NCBI GenBank assembly: GCA_905235775.1
Contig: CAJOMY010000004.1
Coordinates: forward strand, 1 to 26,776
Direction of reading: 5' to 3'
DNA from: an uncultured Bacteroidales bacterium
GTDB taxonomy: Bacteria > Bacteroidota > Bacteroidia > Bacteroidales > UBA932
DNA: 26,776 nt
Below are positions 23,317 through 26,776 of the stretch, piece after piece. The notes below the pieces were generated by a model, which was not told the origin of the DNA, searched no databases, and saw only the letters and a list, made by a program, of their open reading frames with translations. Both the position numbers and the translations under genes were made by a program. Position 1 is the stretch's first letter; each line of letters opens with the position of its first letter.

Positions 23317-23784
23317 TTATTTAAGGATTTCGAGGTCTTTCTTCAGGATCATCTTGGGATCCATCATCTTGACTTTTTGGAAGAGAATCACCTGGTTGCC
23401 CAGCGAGAGGTAGACCTTGTCTTCGTGCTTGCCCTTCCTCCACCATTTGTAGAATCCGACCGGATCGTTCTCAAAGGGAATCTTGGCAAGGATACCGGAA
23501 CTGTAGCCGGGATAGTCGATCACGAGGCGGAGCCCCATGAATTTCTTGTAATAGTCGGGGTCGGCGCGTCGGAGCTTGCTGACCAATGGATTGAGGACCT
23601 CCATCGTATCGACCTGGAGGACCTTGTCGCGAACAATCATCCGGTGGATCCGGACAGGGTCAACGTTGAGCCAGGCGCCCATACGCAGGGTTGTGGGCCC
23701 TTCGTCGGTATCGAGCGTCAGTTCATCCATGGAGAAATACACTTTCTCGGAATCCAGCGGGTATTGTCCTTCTACCTGTTCCAT
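23317..23784 (-). CDS. Unknown 155-residue protein leading the gcv operon
   Basis: This protein is not recognised. It starts MEQVEGQYPLDSEKVYFSMDELTL, has no signal peptide or membrane segment, and alternates charged and hydrophobic residues as in a beta-rich soluble protein. It includes LRMGAWLNVDPVRIHRMIVRDKVLQVDTMEVLNP and an aromatic KWWRKGKHEDKVYLSLGNQVILF. It lies 16 bases before gcvT on the same strand, and the only good promoter is upstream of it. The gcv genes therefore probably share its transcript. That suggests, but does not show, a link to one-carbon metabolism. Confidence 0.75.
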   Translation of the reverse strand: MEQVEGQYPLDSEKVYFSMDELTLDTDEGPTTLRMGAWLNVDPVRIHRMIVRDKVLQVDTMEVLNPLVSKLRRADPDYYKKFMGLRLVIDYPGYSSGILAKIPFENDPVGFYKWWRKGKHEDKVYLSLGNQVILFQKVKMMDPKMILKKDLEILK

Positions 23785-23802
23785 TTGTCAAAAATGCATC
23801 AA

Positions 23803-23810
23803 CAAAAGTA
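23803..23810 (-). promoter_or_regulatory. -7 promoter element for the gcv operon
   Basis: The reverse strand reads TACTTTTG, matching TAnnTTTG, 18 bases before the ATG at 23784. About 19 bases upstream is TTTAG, a weak -33 candidate. No other promoter was found in the short gaps inside the operon. Confidence 0.55.
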
Positions 23811-23831
23811 ATGATTTATTTTGATTTTTCC

Positions 23832-23839
23832 TAAATTTA
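23832..23839 (+). promoter_or_regulatory. Possible -7 element for the ureohydrolase-like gene
   Basis: TAAATTTA is one base off TAnnTTTG and ends 7 bases before the TTG start at 23847. If used, the mRNA would be almost leaderless. Confidence 0.35.
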
Positions 23840-23846
23840 CAGCGTT

Positions 23847-24446
23847 TTGGAACGATTTTACACGGATTTTTCGGCGATAGAAGGAACAAACTGTTACTGT
23901 TCAGCCGACAGTGCGGACCGGATCCGGAAGATTTTGTCCGCACTGCCGCTGCATGCCTTCCACTGCATCGGTACGGGCGACTACCATTATCAGACGCTGT
24001 TCTGGCTCGAACGGATCGAAGAGCCTTTTTCCCTGATCCTGTTCGACCACCATCCGGACGACCAGCCGGGCGCCTTCGGCACGGAATTGCTGAGTTGCGG
24101 CGGATGGGTGGCCCGGGCGCGCCGGCTCCCGGCGCTTCGGGCGGACCGATGGATCCGAGATGCGGCGGACTTCCCCGCCCTGGACACGCTGCCGGACCTG
24201 CCGGTCTATATTTCCCTGGACCTGGACGTCCTTTCCGAAGCGTATGCCCGCACGGACTGGGACCAGGGTGCCATGACGCTGGATGAACTCTCCGGCGCCC
24301 TGCGTATGCTGAGCGGCGCACGCCGGATCCTGGGGGTGGACCTGTGCGGCGGGAGCACCCCGGAAAAAGGAGCCTCCCCGGCGGACCTGGCGTTGAACGC
24401 GGCCACCGGGGAGACCCTGTACGGATTGTTCCGGGATCTTATTTGA
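23847..24446 (+). CDS. Small arginase/ureohydrolase-family protein
   Basis: The 199-residue product has ureohydrolase metal motifs: GTGDYHYQTLF (about 42-52, in the place of GGDHS), LFDHHPDD (about 66-72, in the place of DAHxD) and YISLDLDVLSEAY (about 121-133, Asp 125 and 127). Members bind two Mn ions and hydrolyse guanidino or related groups. It is shorter than the usual 290-310 residues, but a compact version of the family occurs in Bacteroidetes, so it is not clearly truncated. The start is TTG: the in-frame stop at 23832 leaves no ATG, and MERFYTDFSAIEGTNCYC is a sensible N-terminus. The substrate is unknown. Its last 8 bases overlap the end of the convergent TonB-C gene. Confidence 0.78.
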   Translation: MERFYTDFSAIEGTNCYCSADSADRIRKILSALPLHAFHCIGTGDYHYQTLFWLERIEEPFSLILFDHHPDDQPGAFGTELLSCGGWVARARRLPALRADRWIRDAADFPALDTLPDLPVYISLDLDVLSEAYARTDWDQGAMTLDELSGALRMLSGARRILGVDLCGGSTPEKGASPADLALNAATGETLYGLFRDLI

Positions 24447-24999
24447 CGATCTTGAACGTGACGGGGATCGAGCAGGTCACGGGAACGTTCTTGCCGTTCT
24501 GCTTGGCGGGAGCCCAGGCGGGAGCCTCGGACACGACGCGGAGCGCCTCGGCATCGAGTTCGGGATCCACACCCTTGACGACCCGGGCGTTGCGGATCTT
24601 GCCAGTGGCGTCGACCACGAAGTTGACGGTCACCTTGCCCTCGATGTCATTCTCAAGCGCATTCTCCGGATACTTGATGTTCTTCTGGACATACTTTACG
24701 AAGTCATTGGCGTCGCCGCCATTGAAAGACGGCTTGGCCTCGACGGCGCTGAACGGCAGGATATCGCCGAGTTTCTCAAGTTTCTCATCAGTACGGGAGA
24801 CAGCGTCTGCAGCGGCGTCACCGGCCACTTCAATCGCGTCGGAAATAGCATCAACAGCTTCTTCAGCAGCATTCTCGACAGCCTCCACAGCATCCTGGGC
24901 GGCATTATCGGCATCTTTGTTTCCCTTGCCTTCGTTCTTGCAAGAGAAAACCATCATCGCACACGCGGCGACCATGGCAATCATGTAAATTTTTTTCAT
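24439..24999 (-). CDS. Lipoprotein with acidic coiled-coil and TonB C-terminal domain
   Basis: The ATG at 24999 gives 186 residues; a TTG two codons earlier is less likely. The signal peptide MKKIYMIAMVAACAMMVFSC is followed by lipid-bearing Cys 20. Residues about 28-75 are an Ala/Asp/Glu-rich repeat-like helix (AAQDAVEAVENAAEEAVDAI). Residues about 88-186 form a TonB-C type domain (YVQKNIKYPENALENDIEGKV, VVDATGKIRNARVVKGVDPELDAEALRVV, PVTCSIPVTFKI). Classic TonB has an N-terminal membrane helix and a Pro-rich linker. This lipid-anchored form without ExbB/D nearby may therefore not energise transport, and could be a structural relative. Confidence 0.85.
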   Translation of the reverse strand: MKKIYMIAMVAACAMMVFSCKNEGKGNKDADNAAQDAVEAVENAAEEAVDAISDAIEVAGDAAADAVSRTDEKLEKLGDILPFSAVEAKPSFNGGDANDFVKYVQKNIKYPENALENDIEGKVTVNFVVDATGKIRNARVVKGVDPELDAEALRVVSEAPAWAPAKQNGKNVPVTCSIPVTFKIVK

Positions 25000-25029
25000 G
25001 GCCAAAATGGGTTAAATGTATTTACGTCG

Positions 25030-25037
25030 CAAATTTA
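25030..25037 (-). promoter_or_regulatory. -7 promoter element for the TonB-C lipoprotein gene
   Basis: The reverse strand reads TAAATTTG, a TAnnTTTG match, 30 bases before the ATG at 24999, within an AT-rich gap of 88 bases. The same gap should end the cardiolipin synthase transcript, but no hairpin was recognised in it. Confidence 0.55.
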
Positions 25038-25087
25038 GAAAAATTTTCGACTTATTGTTAAAAAATTTTATAAATATCTGTATTACC

Positions 25088-26530
25088 CTACAGCAGCGGT
25101 GAGAAGAGCCGGGCGAAAGATTCGGCGAAACGGACGGTTGCGGGACGTTTCGCCCATTCGTCCGGAAACACCTGCGAACAACCGGAGAGGTCATCCAGGA
25201 AACAATCCCGTATCCGGACCGCCATGTCGCGGTCGTAGATGAAGGCGTTGATTTCGAAGTCCTGTTCGAAACTCCGGATGTCCAGATTGGTGGAGCCGAT
25301 CGAACACACTTCGTCGTCGGCCACGACCGTCTTGGCATGCATGAATCCTTTCTCGTAGAAATAGACTTTCACGCCGGCGGCAAGCAGGTCTGAAATGTAC
25401 GAGCGGGACGCCAGCGTGACGATGAAATTGACATCGTCCCAGCGCGGAATGATCAGCCGCACGTCCACCCCGGCCAGGGCCGCGTTGCGCAACGCCGCAC
25501 CGAGCGGCTCGTTCGGGATGAAATAGGGTGTCTGCACATAAACGTAGCGCCGGCTTTCACTGAAAATGCGCAGAATGGCCTGCATGATCACACGGAACTC
25601 CCCCATCGGGCCGGATGTGGCCACCTGCATCAGCAGGCCGCCTGCAGCCGGGACCTGCGGGTAGTAGACCGGCTGGTCCAGCAGTTGCTTGGTCGAGAAC
25701 TTCCAGTCCACGAGGAAAGCCGTCTGCATCTGCGCCACGACGGGACCCGCCACGCGGATGTGCGTATCGCGCCAGATGCCGTTGCGTATGCCGACGGCGT
25801 ACCGTTTGGCGATGTTCATGCCGCCCGTGTAGCCTATTTTCCCGTCTATGAGCATTATCTTCCGGTGGTCCCGGTAGTTGAGCGTGGTGACGTGACTGAG
25901 AAGTCCCCCGTGGGGGCCTTTGTACCTCACGATCTGGACCCCGGCCTTTTTCATCTCATAGTAGTACCTAGACGGGATGGGAAAGTTGGCCAGCCTCTCA
26001 TAGATGAAGCGGACCTGCACCCCTTCCCGGGCCTTCTGCATCAGGAGTTCCTTTATCTTCCTGGCAGCCTCGTCGTTCCCGAAATGGAAGTATTCCACAT
26101 GGATGGAATGCCTGGCTGCGGCCAGATCCTGAAGAAGCAGTTCAAGTTTCCTCTCACCCTTGGTTATGATTTCATAGGAATTCCCACAGTGCGCCCTGGA
26201 CATGGGGCCGGAAAGAAGCTTCACCAGCGGCCTCCACCTTTCATCCACCAGGTCCCCGCCATCCCCGTATATAAGGTCAGAGAGTTCAGGGGTCCTCTGC
26301 TCCATAAAAACTTTCAACGAGGACTCGTGCCTTTTCTCGTACTTCCACTTCTCCCTGATGGAGAACCCCACCAGGAAATACAGCACGAGGCCAAGGACAG
26401 GGAATGCCGCCAGAATCAGTATCCAGGCCAACTTGTTGGGAGTCGGGGAGTTATCCGCAATGACAAGAAGGAGCACTACGACAAGGAGGATGACGTAGAA
26501 GATAGATACTATGGTGCTTAGGATAGCCAT
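25088..26530 (-). CDS. cls: Cardiolipin synthase (two-HKD phospholipase D family), codon-mosaic gene
   Basis: The ATG at 26530 gives 480 residues. A TTG at 26551 is part of the promoter and is rejected. Two membrane helices (about 3-25 and 33-55) precede two phospholipase D domains: the first HKD motif is in DHRKIMLIDGKIGYTGGMN (about residues 222-240), the second in FMHAKTVVADDEVCSIGSTNLD. The enzyme joins phosphatidylglycerol units into cardiolipin in the inner membrane. Codon use changes sharply inside the gene: before residue 203, 12 of 14 arginines use AGG; after it, all 21 use CGN. The protein reads as one normal family member across this point. See the finding on this gene. Confidence 0.93.
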   Translation of the reverse strand: MAILSTIVSIFYVILLVVVLLLVIADNSPTPNKLAWILILAAFPVLGLVLYFLVGFSIREKWKYEKRHESSLKVFMEQRTPELSDLIYGDGGDLVDERWRPLVKLLSGPMSRAHCGNSYEIITKGERKLELLLQDLAAARHSIHVEYFHFGNDEAARKIKELLMQKAREGVQVRFIYERLANFPIPSRYYYEMKKAGVQIVRYKGPHGGLLSHVTTLNYRDHRKIMLIDGKIGYTGGMNIAKRYAVGIRNGIWRDTHIRVAGPVVAQMQTAFLVDWKFSTKQLLDQPVYYPQVPAAGGLLMQVATSGPMGEFRVIMQAILRIFSESRRYVYVQTPYFIPNEPLGAALRNAALAGVDVRLIIPRWDDVNFIVTLASRSYISDLLAAGVKVYFYEKGFMHAKTVVADDEVCSIGSTNLDIRSFEQDFEINAFIYDRDMAVRIRDCFLDDLSGCSQVFPDEWAKRPATVRFAESFARLFSPLL

Positions 26531-26548
26531 GGGCGTGAGTGATTTTCC

Positions 26549-26581
26549 CAAAGATACGCTTTTCCATTCTATTTAGCCAAA
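26549..26581 (-). promoter_or_regulatory. Promoter of the cardiolipin synthase gene
   Basis: On the minus strand, TTTG (26581-26578) and TATCTTTG (26556-26549) are 21 bases apart. The ATG at 26530 follows after 18 bases, which decides that start over the TTG inside the -7 element. Confidence 0.65.
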
Positions 26582-26665
26582 CTTGCGCTTGATTTCAGCG
26601 GCACTGACTTTACAACGCCGGGAAAAATTTCAACCCCGAAAATCTTTCCGGCGAAATTTTCTTCG

Positions 26666-26673
26666 TATTTTTG
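26666..26673 (+). promoter_or_regulatory. -7 promoter element for polA
   Basis: TATTTTTG matches TAnnTTTG and ends 23 bases before the ATG at 26697. The -33 region has only TTTC (26645-26648). Confidence 0.5.
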
Positions 26674-26696
26674 TACATTGCTAAAAATGTCCTAGT

Positions 26697-26776
26697 ATGC
26701 CAAAGACACTTTACCTGATTGACGGGCACGCCCTCATCTTCAAGATGTACTATGCCCTCCTGGGCCATAGCATGAC
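26697..26776 (+). CDS. polA: DNA polymerase I, N-terminal fragment
   Basis: The 26 complete codons read MPKTLYLIDGHALIFKMYYA and then LLGHSMT. This is the start of the 5'-3' exonuclease domain of DNA polymerase I as it appears in Bacteroidales, where LYLIDGHALIFKMYYAF is typical. The Asp in LIDGHA is one of the metal-binding residues of the FEN-like nuclease. The gene runs off the right end, so the polymerase domain is not seen. Confidence 0.8.
   Translation, partial: MPKTLYLIDGHALIFKMYYALLGHSM

Noticed and set aside
23785..23846. Glycine riboswitch before the gcv operon
   Set aside because: The distance from promoter to start codon is under 20 bases on the operon strand, which leaves no room for a riboswitch.

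Overview
The window looks like chromosomal DNA from a fairly GC-rich member of the Bacteroidales. Three things point there: promoters of the Bacteroidetes type (TAnnTTTG about 7 bases before the transcript start, often with TTTG or TTG about 20 bases further upstream); few recognisable Shine-Dalgarno sequences; and gene families typical of gut and rumen Bacteroidetes (BASS and Na/Pi transporters, GH27, a CE1-like esterase, DUF853 and DUF5715 proteins, lipoproteins with an L-S/A-C box). No rRNA, tRNA, CRISPR array, phage or complete insertion sequence was seen. The species cannot be fixed from the sequence alone.

Layout. 1-113: start of a minus-strand AAA ATPase. 249-1115: AraC-type regulator, divergent from a two-gene lipoprotein operon (alpha/beta hydrolase and cyclophilin-like protein, 1207-2738). 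2848-3726: BASS-family transporter, convergent with an HD-domain hydrolase (3753-4400). 4503-5660: secreted CE1-like esterase, followed by a long near-perfect hairpin. 5831-9183: two overlapping genes, a protein resembling the N-terminal part of animal PEP-synthase-like proteins, then a rifampin-phosphotransferase-like/PigC-like PEP-utilising enzyme. 9294-10976: Na/Pi cotransporter. 10992-12249 (minus): aquaporin and a lipoprotein. 12351-15935: HerA/DUF853 ATPase, M23 lipoprotein and TrmO. 15986-17278: GH27 alpha-galactosidase.

17287-23784 (minus) reads as one seven-gene operon with gaps of 7 to 16 bases: an unknown protein, gcvT, gcvH, gcvPA, gcvPB, a DUF5715 protein and nnrD. It encodes the glycine cleavage T, H and split P proteins; the L protein is not in the window. 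23847-25005 holds a small ureohydrolase-family gene whose end overlaps that of a TonB-C lipoprotein gene. 25088-26530 is a cardiolipin synthase, divergent from the start of polA, which runs off the right end.

The points most worth a second look are: (1) an in-frame, hairpin-rich insert of roughly 165 bases inside gcvPB; (2) an abrupt codon-usage break inside the cardiolipin synthase gene (12 of 14 Arg codons AGG before it, 0 of 21 after); (3) the two-gene pair at 5831-9183, which appears to be a split version of a protein that is fused in animals; and (4) a short dispersed repeat that lies in frame in one gene and supplies the GTG start of another.
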